Assembly (NCBI GenBank): GCA_002383415.1
Contig: DFYU01000104.1
Coordinates: 12,606 to 52,828, forward strand
Length of the DNA: 40,223 nt
Direction: 5' to 3'
From: Geobacter sp. UBA4074
GTDB taxonomy: Bacteria; Desulfobacterota; Desulfuromonadia; Geobacterales; Pseudopelobacteraceae
Below the pieces are notes generated by a model. The model was not told the origin of the DNA. It searched no databases and saw nothing but the letters and a program-made list of their open reading frames with translations. Shown here in pieces: positions 24,177 to 31,675 of this stretch. The position numbers were made by a program, and so were the translations under genes. How positions within the stretch are numbered: position 1 is the first letter of the stretch; the number at the start of each line of letters is the position of its first letter.

Positions 24177-26138
24177 TCAGGACAGCCAGCGGCTTTTGAT
24201 CACGCGCCGACCGGTGTTGCGGTTGCCAGAAACAGCGAGGCCACCGCGTTGGGTGGCCTCGTTGATCGATTCAGTGGGTGTTTCAAGGGCTGGCGGACTG
24301 GCCAGCCCCAGTTGTCGCTCCAGTTCCCGCCAGTGACGTTCCTCGAAGCGATCCAGACCCGCCGCCGATGCAGCCGCGCGGGCGTAGACGTAGCAGTCGA
24401 GCGCCTCATTGCGCTCACGCATCTTTTGCCACTCACGCACCGGGAAGCCGTTGCGGTCGCGGCGGGTGATCAGTTGCTCCGCGCAGAGTTGCTGGATGAA
24501 CTCGGCGTCGATCTTGGGCAGATGGACGAACCCGGCCGGGAACATCGTGGTCAATCCGTCCTCCCCAACATCTGCGCTCTTGCGCAGGTTGTTGTAGAAC
24601 TCGAGCTTGGCAATGCTGACCGCCACCCTGTACACCTTGATGCCCCGGCGCAGCTTCTTGCCGCCCTGCGAGACATCGATGGCGGTCGGCGTGCCGATCA
24701 AGGCTGCACCGCGAGGCACACCCTTGACCGCCATCACACGCGAATCGCGGCAGGCCCGCACAAAGGCGTAGGCCTCCTGCGTCGCAAACCCGGTATCCAG
24801 TGCAAAGCGGGCCAGCGGCATCGATGCGCCCGAAGTGTGTGTCCAGGTCTCGGCCAGCATTTCAGCAAGGTGCTTCCACACCGTGTCGCGGGCGGTGTCA
24901 CCCATCAGCACGCGGTGCTCAACCAGCCAGGACTCCTTGCCGCGCCCAAAGGCCCAGACCGACGCCTCGATGCGATCTTTCTGCACGTCGGCAGCGCCGA
25001 CCAAGAGCAGGCCGCCTTGCGGCACCGTGCCGACGCGGTAGTCCTCTCGGCGCTCGACCAGTCGTTGCCAGTCCGGGGCTTCGCCTTCCTCGACCCAGGT
25101 TTCACCCAGCTCGGTGTTCTTGAAGGTCTTGATGGCAGCGGCCGATCCCGACTCTTTACTGACGGCGGCTTCCCACGCAGCGGCGATCTCACGCCACGAA
25201 CGCCAGCCCACCGGGCTGTATAGCGACGACAGGTGGAAGCCTGCCGTCTTGCCCGTGCCATCGGTGATCATCGCGCGCCACTCGCCGTGCTCCAGCATCC
25301 ATGTCTTGTGGTGCTCGGCAATCGCGGTGTCACATGACTCGCAGATGTAGGCAGCGGTCTCCGGTTGCCCTTTGTCCCAACGCAGCTGCTCGAAACGCAG
25401 CCACTGACGGTGGGAGCAATGCGGACACGGCACGAAGTAGCGACGTTGGTCACTGGCCTCGTACTCGCGCTCGATAGCCGATGCCCCTGAAATCGTCGGC
25501 GTCGAGACGATGAAGATCTTGCGCCGCGCGAACGTGCGTGTACGTGCCTCGGCCAGCGAGATCGCGTCCCCTTCACCCTCGACGTCCAACGGATAACCGT
25601 CGACCTCGTCGAGGAACAGATACCGCACCGGCATCGAGCGCAGCCCGACCGCGCTGTTGGCTCCGGTCATCACCAGCACGCCACCCCGGAACTCCTTGGC
25701 CAGGATGGTGTTGCCGGAATCCCGGCTGCGCGCCGGTGCAATCAGTTCAGCCAGTGCGGACGACTCCTCGATCAGCGGATCGATCCGCTGCTTGAAGTTG
25801 CGCTTGGCCATTTCCACTGTCGGCCACACCGCCATCATTGGCCCGGGTGCGTGATGGATCACATAGCCGATCCAGTTCGATCCCATCTCGGTCGCGCCAA
25901 GCTGTGCCGCTTTCATGAACACCACGCGTTCGACCGGCGAGGTCGGCGACAGGCAATCCATGATCGCTTTCAAGTACGGCGTGCGGCTGGTGCGCCAGCG
26001 ACCCGGTTCCGCAGAGGCCTTGCTGGAGAGCATCCGGTGGCGATCTGACCATTCGGACACGGTGAGCAGCGGGTCGGGCGTCAGTCCTTCGCGCCACGCA
26101 CGCTCAATCTCGGCAGCGCCTTCATAGTCCATGTCCAT
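24177..26138 (-). CDS. terL: terminase large subunit (GpA family)
   Basis: A 653-residue GpA-type packaging motor. The ATG at 26138 overlaps the small-subunit stop by one base; a TTG one codon earlier is less likely. Motifs include the N-terminal adaptor VSEWSDRHRMLSSKASAEPG, the deviant Walker A region KAAQLGATEMGSN, Walker B RYLFLDEVDGYP and the coupling motif IVSTPT. A zinc pair CPHC and CESC follows. The C-terminal nuclease part includes LALDTGFATQEAYAF. GpA terminases cut at cos sites and pump DNA into the prohead. The cos site itself was not identified. Confidence 0.95.
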   Translation of the reverse strand: MDMDYEGAAEIERAWREGLTPDPLLTVSEWSDRHRMLSSKASAEPGRWRTSRTPYLKAIMDCLSPTSPVERVVFMKAAQLGATEMGSNWIGYVIHHAPGPMMAVWPTVEMAKRNFKQRIDPLIEESSALAELIAPARSRDSGNTILAKEFRGGVLVMTGANSAVGLRSMPVRYLFLDEVDGYPLDVEGEGDAISLAEARTRTFARRKIFIVSTPTISGASAIEREYEASDQRRYFVPCPHCSHRQWLRFEQLRWDKGQPETAAYICESCDTAIAEHHKTWMLEHGEWRAMITDGTGKTAGFHLSSLYSPVGWRSWREIAAAWEAAVSKESGSAAAIKTFKNTELGETWVEEGEAPDWQRLVERREDYRVGTVPQGGLLLVGAADVQKDRIEASVWAFGRGKESWLVEHRVLMGDTARDTVWKHLAEMLAETWTHTSGASMPLARFALDTGFATQEAYAFVRACRDSRVMAVKGVPRGAALIGTPTAIDVSQGGKKLRRGIKVYRVAVSIAKLEFYNNLRKSADVGEDGLTTMFPAGFVHLPKIDAEFIQQLCAEQLITRRDRNGFPVREWQKMRERNEALDCYVYARAAASAAGLDRFEERHWRELERQLGLASPPALETPTESINEATQRGGLAVSGNRNTGRRVIKSRWLS

Positions 26139-26686
26139 CAATCCACCCTCGGGCGCATCTCGCCCAGTTCCTGCAGGTGCTCACGCACCGCCGCCTCCAA
26201 TGCGATGTGCATCGTGTGGGGATCAACACCGAGCTTGGCTGCCATCTGTGCCGAGATGCGTGCGGGCCAGTTGAGCCAGGCATCGCGTTCGGAGCGCGCC
26301 AGCTTGAAAACATGGGCGATGGCCTGCGGCCGATCTACCAGCTCGCCCTTGAGGCGGGCCAGACGCACCTTGTTGGTTTGCGCCTTGACCACTTCGTTGA
26401 CCGTCCGCGCTTGCAGCAAGGACGTGCCACCTGCTGCGGATGTTGCCAACGAGGCTGCTTGCCCGTCTCCTGTGGCCCCGCTGGATTCCTGGACGGCGAC
26501 CTTGACCGCGCGGGTGGCCGTGCCATTGCGCGGTGCATCGGAATTGCGCGCCCACTCGCGGTCGACGCGCTCGGCATCAATCGTTCCGTCTGCCTCCGGC
26601 GTGATCCGCCCAGCAGCGATGGCCTTGCGCACCGCTGCATCGGACACCCCTCGGTGGCGTGCGTAGGCACGAATCGAAATACCCAT
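26138..26686 (-). CDS. terS: terminase small subunit (Nu1-like)
   Basis: A 182-residue protein from the ATG at 26686, which has a good AAGGGG ribosome site; an upstream GTG/ATG extension is rejected. The N-terminus is a winged-helix-like DNA-binding domain: IRAYARHRGVSDAAVRKAIA, then GRITPEADGTIDAERVDREW. A linker and a C-terminal helical region follow (NKVRLARLKGELVDRPQAIA), which meets the large subunit. The layout is like lambda Nu1. It binds the packaging start site. A CCCC-TTCG-GGGG hairpin covers its ribosome site (about 26690-26700), which might slow translation. Confidence 0.82.
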   Translation of the reverse strand: MGISIRAYARHRGVSDAAVRKAIAAGRITPEADGTIDAERVDREWARNSDAPRNGTATRAVKVAVQESSGATGDGQAASLATSAAGGTSLLQARTVNEVVKAQTNKVRLARLKGELVDRPQAIAHVFKLARSERDAWLNWPARISAQMAAKLGVDPHTMHIALEAAVREHLQELGEMRPRVD

Positions 26687-26750
26687 ATTTCCCCTTCGGG
26701 GCACCTTCAATCATTTGTTCGCTCATTTGCCAAATTCGCCTGCGGATTGA

Positions 26751-26783
26751 GCTTGGCTTCCGTCTGGAACAGCGCGTTCATAC
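26751..26783 (+). promoter_or_regulatory. leader element copy 1
   Basis: GCTTGGCTTC at 26751-26760, seven bases, then AACAGCGCGTTCATAC. The ATG of the DUF6900-like gene follows 38 bases after the GTT. The upstream partner of the half-site is reduced to GCCAA at 26729-26733, so the hairpin is weak in this copy. It is the first of four copies, each placed upstream of one small plus-strand gene. Confidence 0.8.
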
Positions 26784-26815
26784 GTTCGTCATCAACACCA
26801 TCAAAGGACGCAGCA

Positions 26816-27013
26816 ATGAGCAAGCTCGAACAACTCCTGACCCAGATCGCGCAAAGCAAGCTGGGCATCGAAACACTGGAAACCCGCCGCTCAGACAGCC
26901 TTGATTTCCACGACGTGGCGGTTTGGTGCCTGCGCGAGGCGCTTGAAGCCGCCTTCAACGCGGGCCTCGAGCAGGGCCGCAAGGCGGCGAGTTCGGACAA
27001 GGCCAACAACTGA
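26816..27013 (+). CDS. small cytosolic protein (DUF6900-like), cassette gene 1
   Basis: A 65-residue protein from the ATG at 26816 with an AAAGGA ribosome site; a longer open frame upstream is antisense to the terminase gene and is rejected. The core SLDFHDVAVWCLREALEAAF and the first helix (SKLEQLLTQIAQSKLGIETL) are what I remember as the DUF6900 family, seen in phages and integrative elements. No function is known. It opens a cassette running against the structural operon, preceded by the shared leader element. Unlike random frames it has a clear start and a conserved-looking helical sequence. Confidence 0.75.
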   Translation: MSKLEQLLTQIAQSKLGIETLETRRSDSLDFHDVAVWCLREALEAAFNAGLEQGRKAASSDKANN

Positions 27014-27025
27014 TCAAGAACTGTC

Positions 27026-27076
27026 GAAGCCAAGCAGAAAGCGCTTGGCTTCACTTGGGAACAGCGCGTTCATCAC
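27026..27076 (+). promoter_or_regulatory. leader element copy 2 with perfect hairpin
   Basis: GAAGCCAAGC (27026-27035) and GCTTGGCTTC (27043-27052) form a perfect 10-bp stem with a 7-nt loop. Seven bases later comes AACAGCGCGTTCATCAC. It starts 12 bases after the stop of cassette gene 1 and ends about 30 bases before the ATG of cassette gene 2. It could terminate, attenuate or start transcription; no U tract follows the stem. Confidence 0.82.
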
Positions 27077-27107
27077 AGCACCGTCCACCACATTGAAGGA
27101 GCAAAAC

Positions 27108-27671
27108 ATGACCACCACCCAACTGACCCCTGCCCAGCACGCGATCCTGACCCACGCGGTTGAACACACCAGCGGCAAGATCGAATGGTTCCCCGACAAC
27201 ATCAAAGGAGGCGCACGCAAGAAGGTGCTCGACGGACTCTTCAACCGCGCACTGATTACTACCGAGGGCACCGACTGGTTTGTCGCTGCGGAGGGCTACG
27301 ACGCCTTGGGCGTTGCGCGCCCCGGATTGAACAAGAAGCGCGTCGGTCAGTTCGAAGCCAATCTCGACCGGGTCATCGCCAACGCCGAAGGCGCGCCTGC
27401 GGCCGCGAGCGATCCCGAACTGGAAGCGGCCGTAACCGCCGCCGAAGCCACGTGGGTCAAGCCGCGCACCCGCGAGAACAGCAAGCAGGCCGAAGTGATC
27501 CGGATGCTGCAACGCCCCGAGGGCGCAACCATCGACCAGATCTGCACCGCCACCGGTTGGCAGGCGCACACGGTGCGCGGCACCTTCGCCGGAGCCTTCA
27601 AGAAAAAACTTGGCCTGACCATCGTCTCGGACAAGCCGCAGGGTGGCGAGCGGATCTACCGCATCGCCTGA
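27108..27671 (+). CDS. DUF3489-domain protein, cassette gene 2
   Basis: A 187-residue protein from the ATG at 27108 with a GAAGGAG ribosome site. An N-terminal domain (residues 1-75, LTPAQHAILTHAVEHTSGKI) contains a helix-turn-like region. The C-terminal domain, TRENSKQAEVIRMLQRPEGA then ICTATGWQAHTVRGTFAGAF and KKKLGL, is what I recognise as DUF3489. It resembles a winged helix and may bind DNA. The same family occurs on phages, plasmids and integrative elements with small companions like those here. A regulatory role for the cassette is a reasonable guess, not a finding. Confidence 0.85.
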   Translation: MTTTQLTPAQHAILTHAVEHTSGKIEWFPDNIKGGARKKVLDGLFNRALITTEGTDWFVAAEGYDALGVARPGLNKKRVGQFEANLDRVIANAEGAPAAASDPELEAAVTAAEATWVKPRTRENSKQAEVIRMLQRPEGATIDQICTATGWQAHTVRGTFAGAFKKKLGLTIVSDKPQGGERIYRIA

Positions 27672-27694
27672 AAACGAGCACAGCGAGTTTCGGC

Positions 27695-27768
27695 GAAGCC
27701 AAAAAGATGGCGAGAGGAGTCATGGATAGCTTGGCTTCTCTCCCCACCAGCGCGTTCATACAGGTGTC
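27695..27768 (+). promoter_or_regulatory. leader element copy 3
   Basis: GAAGCCAA at 27695-27702 pairs with TTGGCTTC at 27731-27738 over a longer loop. The GCTTGGCTTC half-site is 27729-27738, then seven bases, then ACCAGCGCGTTCATAC, followed by AGGTGTCG. Copy 4 shares the extra AGGTGTCG tail. It lies between cassette genes 2 and 3, with the ATG at 27801. Confidence 0.78.
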
Positions 27769-27800
27769 GTGATTGACGACGCCATACCAGGAAAACCGCC

Positions 27801-28160
27801 ATGAGCACCATGACCATCACCATCGAACGCACCCCACGCACCCTTCAGTTCGCAGGCCAAAGCCTCCAGGTCGAAGAGTTGAGCATCCGCCTGCCGTTTG
27901 CACGCAAACCTGCCGACCTCGGCGAACTGGGCGGGAGCGACCAGCACAAGGTCTACGTCACCGAGACCAAGGAGCTCACCCCTGCCGAATTCGACGCCTT
28001 TGGGCTCAGCCTGCTGGTTTCACGCGACTGGCTGCGTGGCAAGGGTGGCGGCACTGGCGACGGCTACCTCTGCGTCGAGGTCACTGCTCCCGGACGCCCT
28101 TACCTCTACGTCAATCCCGAGGGCGGTGATTACGCCCGCTACGTAGCCCGTCTCGGGTAA
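27801..28160 (+). CDS. hypothetical protein, cassette gene 3
   Basis: A 119-residue soluble protein with an AGGA ribosome site before the ATG at 27801. It begins MSTMTITIERTPRTLQFAGQ and has a beta-rich middle ending in HKVYVTETKELTPAEFDAFG, then LRGKGGGTGDGYLCVEV and a final RPYLYVNPEGGDYARYVARL. I do not recognise a named family beyond a resemblance to small proteins accompanying DUF3489 genes. No catalytic motif or membrane helix is visible. The shared leader and the same strand make it part of the cassette. Confidence 0.75.
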   Translation: MSTMTITIERTPRTLQFAGQSLQVEELSIRLPFARKPADLGELGGSDQHKVYVTETKELTPAEFDAFGLSLLVSRDWLRGKGGGTGDGYLCVEVTAPGRPYLYVNPEGGDYARYVARLG

Positions 28161-28178
28161 GCAAAATTGATCGAGAAA

Positions 28179-28232
28179 GAAGCCAGGAACAGCTTGGCTT
28201 CTCAATCGAACAGCGCGTTACTACAGGTGTCG
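28179..28232 (+). promoter_or_regulatory. leader element copy 4
   Basis: GAAGCCA at 28179-28185 pairs with TGGCTTC at 28195-28201 (7 bp, 9-nt loop). The GCTTGGCTTC half-site is 28192-28201, then seven bases and AACAGCGCGTTACTAC, followed by AGGTGTCG. The ATG of cassette gene 4 follows at 28258. Confidence 0.8.
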
Positions 28233-28257
28233 CAACGATCAACCCGGAGAAGACATC

Positions 28258-28620
28258 ATGACCACCAACCAGATCCCCACCACCCAGAACGAAGCCTGGG
28301 GTTTTTGGGGCACGATGAACGAACACGCCAGCGCCGCATGGCCCCTGGCCATGAACGCCATTTCGGACGCCACCCACCAGCCCCTCGAATCGGTGCGGAC
28401 CTTCCTCGACAGTCGCCACGGACGCCACTTTGCCGACGACGTCCAGAACGGCTTGTACCAAGGCCAAGCCTTGCAGGATGCGATCAACGCCGCCACCCAA
28501 CGTTGGATGGGCTGGACGATTGGCCGCCAGACCAGTAAGCAGTACGGCATCCCGCGCGGCCTGCCTTACCTGACAGGCTTTGTGATCCACTGCGAAATCT
28601 GCGAAGAGATGGCTGCCTGA
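28258..28620 (+). CDS. hypothetical protein, cassette gene 4
   Basis: A 120-residue protein from the ATG at 28258 with a GGAGAAG ribosome site. It starts MTTNQIPTTQNEAWGFWGTM and has ALQDAINAATQRWMGWTIGR and GIPRGLPYLTGFVIHCEICE. The size, tryptophan-rich first half and charged helices suggest a small soluble protein; no function can be assigned. It overlaps cassette gene 5 by one base (TGATG), so those two are coupled while the first four genes each have a leader. Confidence 0.75.
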   Translation: MTTNQIPTTQNEAWGFWGTMNEHASAAWPLAMNAISDATHQPLESVRTFLDSRHGRHFADDVQNGLYQGQALQDAINAATQRWMGWTIGRQTSKQYGIPRGLPYLTGFVIHCEICEEMAA

Positions 28621-28859
28621 TGAAAGCGCTCGCCACCGAACGGGAGCAGGCACTGCGTTGGCTGATTGCCAACCGGCGTCCAGACATCTCCATCGAGCAG
28701 GCTGTGCGCGTCATGTGCATGGCACTGCCGCGCGATCTCACCACCCTGCAAATCCTACGGCGCATCGCCGAGGAAGAAGAGGCCAAGCAGCCCGGCCAGC
28801 CATTCAACTGGCGCACAATTCCTGGTCTGCTGCCTCGCGGACAGCCGTCTGGCCGGTGA
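28620..28859 (+). CDS. hypothetical protein, cassette gene 5
   Basis: A 79-residue protein coupled to cassette gene 4 by a one-base overlap and without its own leader element. It starts MKALATEREQALRWLIANRR and continues with SIEQAVRVMCMALPRDLTTL and ILRRIAEEEEAKQPG, a helical, charged profile. The last 19 codons run into the 3' end of the convergent methyltransferase gene (overlap 28804-28859). The final PGLLPRGQPSGR may therefore be antisense-constrained. Function unknown. Confidence 0.65.
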   Translation: MKALATEREQALRWLIANRRPDISIEQAVRVMCMALPRDLTTLQILRRIAEEEEAKQPGQPFNWRTIPGLLPRGQPSGR

Positions 28860-30039
28860 AGTCCTCCCACCGGCGCACGATCACATCCACGTACTTTGGA
28901 TCGAGTTCGATCAGCCGCGCGACGCGCCCCGACTTTTCGGCCGCAATCAACGTTGTGCCAGAACCACCGAACGGATCGAGCACCACGTTACCCGGGCGGC
29001 TCGAATTGCGGATGGCTCGCTCGACCAGCTCCACCGGCTTCATCGTCGGATGCAGATCGTTCTTCTGCGGCTTCTTGATAGCCCACACATCGCCCTGATC
29101 GCGGTCGCCACACCAGTGGCGTTGCGCGCCCTCGGGCCAACCGTACAGGATCGGCTCGTACTGGCGCTGGTAGTCGGCGCGGCCCAGCGTGAAGGTGTTC
29201 TTGGCCCAGATGATGAAGGTCGACCACTTGCCACCGGCTGCGCGGAAGGCGGCCTGCAGCACATCCAGTTCGCTGGAAGACATCGCCACGTAGATACCGC
29301 CCCGGCAATGCGCCACGGTGGGCGTCAATGCCGCCAGCAGGAAGTCGTAGAACCCGTCGCCCAGGTTGTCGTTCAGGATCGCGCGATCCTTGCCGCGCAT
29401 CTTGTCTTTGGCGCTGTTGGCGTAGTTCACGTTGTACGGCGGGTCGGTGAAGACCATGTCTGCCATGTCGCCTTGCATCAGCCGGGCATAGCTCTCTGCC
29501 ACGGTCGAGTCGCCGCACAGCAGTCGGTGCTGGCCCATGATCCAGACATCGCCCGGGCGCGATATTGGAATTTCGCCAACCTCCGGTACCGCGTCCTCAT
29601 CGGTCTGGCCCTCGTTGTGCGGCTCGTCGCCCGCGATCAGTTCGGCCAGCGCGTCGGCGTCGAAGCCGGTGATGTCCAGATCGAAACCTTCCAGCTGCAA
29701 AGCCTCAAGTTCGATCCGCAACATCGCGTCATCCCAGCCAGCGTTCTCCGCGATGCGGTTGTCTGCGATGACCAAGGCGCGTCGCTGGGTCGGGCTCAGG
29801 TGATCCAGTACGACCACGGGCACGATTTCCAGCCCGAGTTTCTGCGCAGCGGCCAAGCGGCCATGCCCAGCGACGATGATGCCGTCACTGCCTGCAAGGA
29901 TCGGATTGGTGAAGCCAAACTCGGCAATCGATGCGGCGATCTGCGCCACCTGATCATCCGAGTGCGTCCGCGCATTGCGGGCATAGGGCAGCAGTTTGGC
30001 TGTCGGCCACTGCTCGATCTTGTCGGCCAGCCAGTTCAT
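28804..30039 (-). CDS. ParB-domain DNA methyltransferase, DPPY type (putative adenine-N6)
   Basis: A 411-residue fusion. Residues 1-105 are a ParB/Srx-type domain with AGHGRLAAAQKLGL and VIADNRIAENAGWDD. The second part is a beta-class amino-methyltransferase: motif IV TDPPYNVNY at residues 198-205, a target-recognition region, then the AdoMet-binding FGGSGTT at 357-363. DPPY is usual for N6-adenine enzymes. Such fusions are common in prophages, where they probably shield phage DNA from restriction. It starts within the stop of the second methyltransferase (ATGA). No partner restriction enzyme is visible. Confidence 0.9.
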   Translation of the reverse strand: MNWLADKIEQWPTAKLLPYARNARTHSDDQVAQIAASIAEFGFTNPILAGSDGIIVAGHGRLAAAQKLGLEIVPVVVLDHLSPTQRRALVIADNRIAENAGWDDAMLRIELEALQLEGFDLDITGFDADALAELIAGDEPHNEGQTDEDAVPEVGEIPISRPGDVWIMGQHRLLCGDSTVAESYARLMQGDMADMVFTDPPYNVNYANSAKDKMRGKDRAILNDNLGDGFYDFLLAALTPTVAHCRGGIYVAMSSSELDVLQAAFRAAGGKWSTFIIWAKNTFTLGRADYQRQYEPILYGWPEGAQRHWCGDRDQGDVWAIKKPQKNDLHPTMKPVELVERAIRNSSRPGNVVLDPFGGSGTTLIAAEKSGRVARLIELDPKYVDVIVRRWEDFTGQTAVREAADQELCAS

Positions 30040-31448
30040 GCCGCCACCTCCATTTCGCGTTCAGTGGCGATCTCGTCGAAAGATTGGCCAGTGGCGATGA
30101 GAGTGACCGGCACGCCGGGGTGGTTTTGCTGAAAGCGCTTGATGGCCACGTCCACGTACTCCGGCGCAATTTCCACACTGCGGCAGATACGACCAGTGCG
30201 TTGCGCGGCCAGCATCGTCGTGCCACTGCCACCGAAGGGCTCGAACACGACGTCACCCGAATCGGTGTAAGCCTCGATGGCAAACTCAGGCAATGCGACC
30301 GGGAACACGGCCGGGTGATCAATGTCCTGACCGATCTTGCCCTTGTGGCGCATCACGCGAATCACTGAGTCAGGGATTCGGGTGTCCTGCGTCGGCTGAC
30401 CCTTGTGCGTCCAGCCGCCGACCTCGCCATCCTTACCGCGCATCGCCGTGGACGACCCGTCGGCGCGCAGGTGCGATTCCTGGCCTGCGTGCTTGCAAGG
30501 AACAATCTTGTTGGGTTTGCGGGTGCTGCGATTGAAGTGGAAAACAAACTCGAAGCTGGGAGCCAATCGGCCCTGCCAGTCGCCGGGCATGCCGGGCCCC
30601 TGATCCCAGACGTACCACGCGAAGCGCCGCCACCCTTGCTGACGCATCCAGGACAGCCAGCCGTCCCAATAGGGGATGACTTCGTTGTCGCGGTGGATCA
30701 GCCCAAGATTGACCAGCACCTGTCCGTCGCCCGCCATCGGCAGATGTGCGAACACACCGCGCATCAGGACATCCCAATCGGCAATGCCGCCGGAGGTGTA
30801 GTCGCGCTGGTTGCCATACGGCGGCGAGGTGAAGCAAAGCTGCGCGGTGTCACCCTGCATCAGCGTGGCGACCACGGCTGGGTCGGTGGCGTCGCCACAG
30901 ATCAACCGGTGCGAGCCGATGGCCCAGACATCTCCCTCGCGCGACACCGCCACCACTGGCGTGTCAGGTACGTCATCGGTCGTATCGGGTTCATCGGCAT
31001 CTACACCATCCTGCGCCGCCGGTTCACCTTCAGTCGACTGGGCATCTGCCAGCAGCACATCGATCTCGATGTTCTCGAAGCCGGTCAGCGCCAGTTCGAA
31101 ACCCGCTTCGGAAAGCTCCGCCAGTTCGAGCGCCAACATCTCCTCATCCCAGCCAGCGTCAAGCGCCAGCCGGTTGTCGGCGATGACCAAGGCGCGCTTT
31201 TGCGCGGTGGTGAGATGGGCCAGTTCGATCACTGGCACCTGATCCAGCCCCAGCTTGCGTGCAGCAGCCAAACGACCATGGCCCGCGATGATGCCGTTGT
31301 CGCCATCAACCAGGACCGGGTTCGTCCAGCCATATTCGACGATGCTGGCGGCGATCTTGGTGACTTGCGCCTCGGAATGTGTGCGCGGGTTGCGGGCGTA
31401 GGGAATCAGCGCCTCGACCTTGCGGTACTCGACGTTGAGCGTATTCAA
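30036..31448 (-). CDS. ParB-domain DNA methyltransferase, SPPY type (putative cytosine-N4)
   Basis: A 470-residue relative of the next gene. I use a TTG start at 31448 because an AGGA ribosome site lies 7 nt before it, and the longer frame runs through a terminator-like hairpin. The ParB part has AGHGRLAAARKLGL, ALVIADNRLALDAGWDEE. The catalytic motif is FTSPPYGNQ (residues 206-214), typical of N4-cytosine enzymes, with FGGSGTT at 405-411. The order IV before I is again beta class. The two genes look like an old duplication with changed base specificity. The TTG start is moderately sure. Confidence 0.87.
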   Translation of the reverse strand: MNTLNVEYRKVEALIPYARNPRTHSEAQVTKIAASIVEYGWTNPVLVDGDNGIIAGHGRLAAARKLGLDQVPVIELAHLTTAQKRALVIADNRLALDAGWDEEMLALELAELSEAGFELALTGFENIEIDVLLADAQSTEGEPAAQDGVDADEPDTTDDVPDTPVVAVSREGDVWAIGSHRLICGDATDPAVVATLMQGDTAQLCFTSPPYGNQRDYTSGGIADWDVLMRGVFAHLPMAGDGQVLVNLGLIHRDNEVIPYWDGWLSWMRQQGWRRFAWYVWDQGPGMPGDWQGRLAPSFEFVFHFNRSTRKPNKIVPCKHAGQESHLRADGSSTAMRGKDGEVGGWTHKGQPTQDTRIPDSVIRVMRHKGKIGQDIDHPAVFPVALPEFAIEAYTDSGDVVFEPFGGSGTTMLAAQRTGRICRSVEIAPEYVDVAIKRFQQNHPGVPVTLIATGQSFDEIATEREMEVAA

Positions 31449-31470
31449 AGATGGTGTCCTGAAAATAGAA

Positions 31471-31502
31471 AACCCGCCGACGACAACCGTGGGCGGGTTT
31501 TT
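31471..31502 (-). terminator. GC-rich hairpin upstream of the SPPY methyltransferase
   Basis: AAAACCCGCC and GGCGGGTTTT flank a 12-13-nt loop; on the minus strand the second arm runs into TTTTCTATTTTCAGGA and the TTG start. The arms match the stems at 5931-5955 and 19764-19784. The T-rich tail on both sides makes it the best terminator candidate of the three. Confidence 0.6.
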
Positions 31503-31510
31503 GGGGTTGG

Positions 31511-31545
31511 TGCGAACTGCGAACCGTGCGAACCTTGGTTCGCAC
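31511..31545. promoter_or_regulatory. TGCGAAC repeat cluster with palindrome, candidate operator
   Basis: Direct repeats of TGCGAAC start at about 31511, 31518 (from ctgcgaac) and 31527. The last is one arm of a 20-bp palindrome, GTGCGAACC-TT-GGTTCGCAC (31526-31545). Such a mix of tandem and inverted sites is typical of a dimeric repressor or activator. It sits about 65-80 bp upstream of the methyltransferase start. Which protein binds is unknown. Confidence 0.5.
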
Positions 31546-31645
31546 CCTGACGCTAAAAAAGCGCCGCGCTCGCGCCCCCCGCATTGCATGGTGGCCAGGA
31601 AGGACCCGTGGCAACAGGTCGTGGCCATTGCGAGACGGAAACGAC

Positions 31646-31675
31646 GAAGGCCACAGACTATGTGCTGTGGCCTTC
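31646..31675. terminator. 11-bp perfect hairpin after the DUF6362-like gene
   Basis: GAAGGCCACAG and CTGTGGCCTTC form a perfect 11-bp stem with an 8-nt loop. It lies about 140 bp after the stop of the minus-strand gene at 31814. No long U tract follows on either strand, so it is a weak terminator candidate or an mRNA-stabilising stem. Confidence 0.45.

Noticed and set aside
24236..24261. 10-bp perfect hairpin CGAGGCCACC/GGTGGCCTCG
   Set aside because: It lies inside the 3' coding part of the large terminase gene without a U tract; it may be chance in high-GC sequence.
26753..26784. Leader element read as a sigma-70 promoter (TTGGCT as -35)
   Set aside because: No TATAAT-like hexamer lies 16-18 bp downstream in any of the four copies; GTTCAT is a poor match.
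26177..26815. Plus-strand upstream extension of cassette gene 1
   Set aside because: It is antisense to the small terminase gene, and the ATG at 26816 has its own ribosome site and leader.
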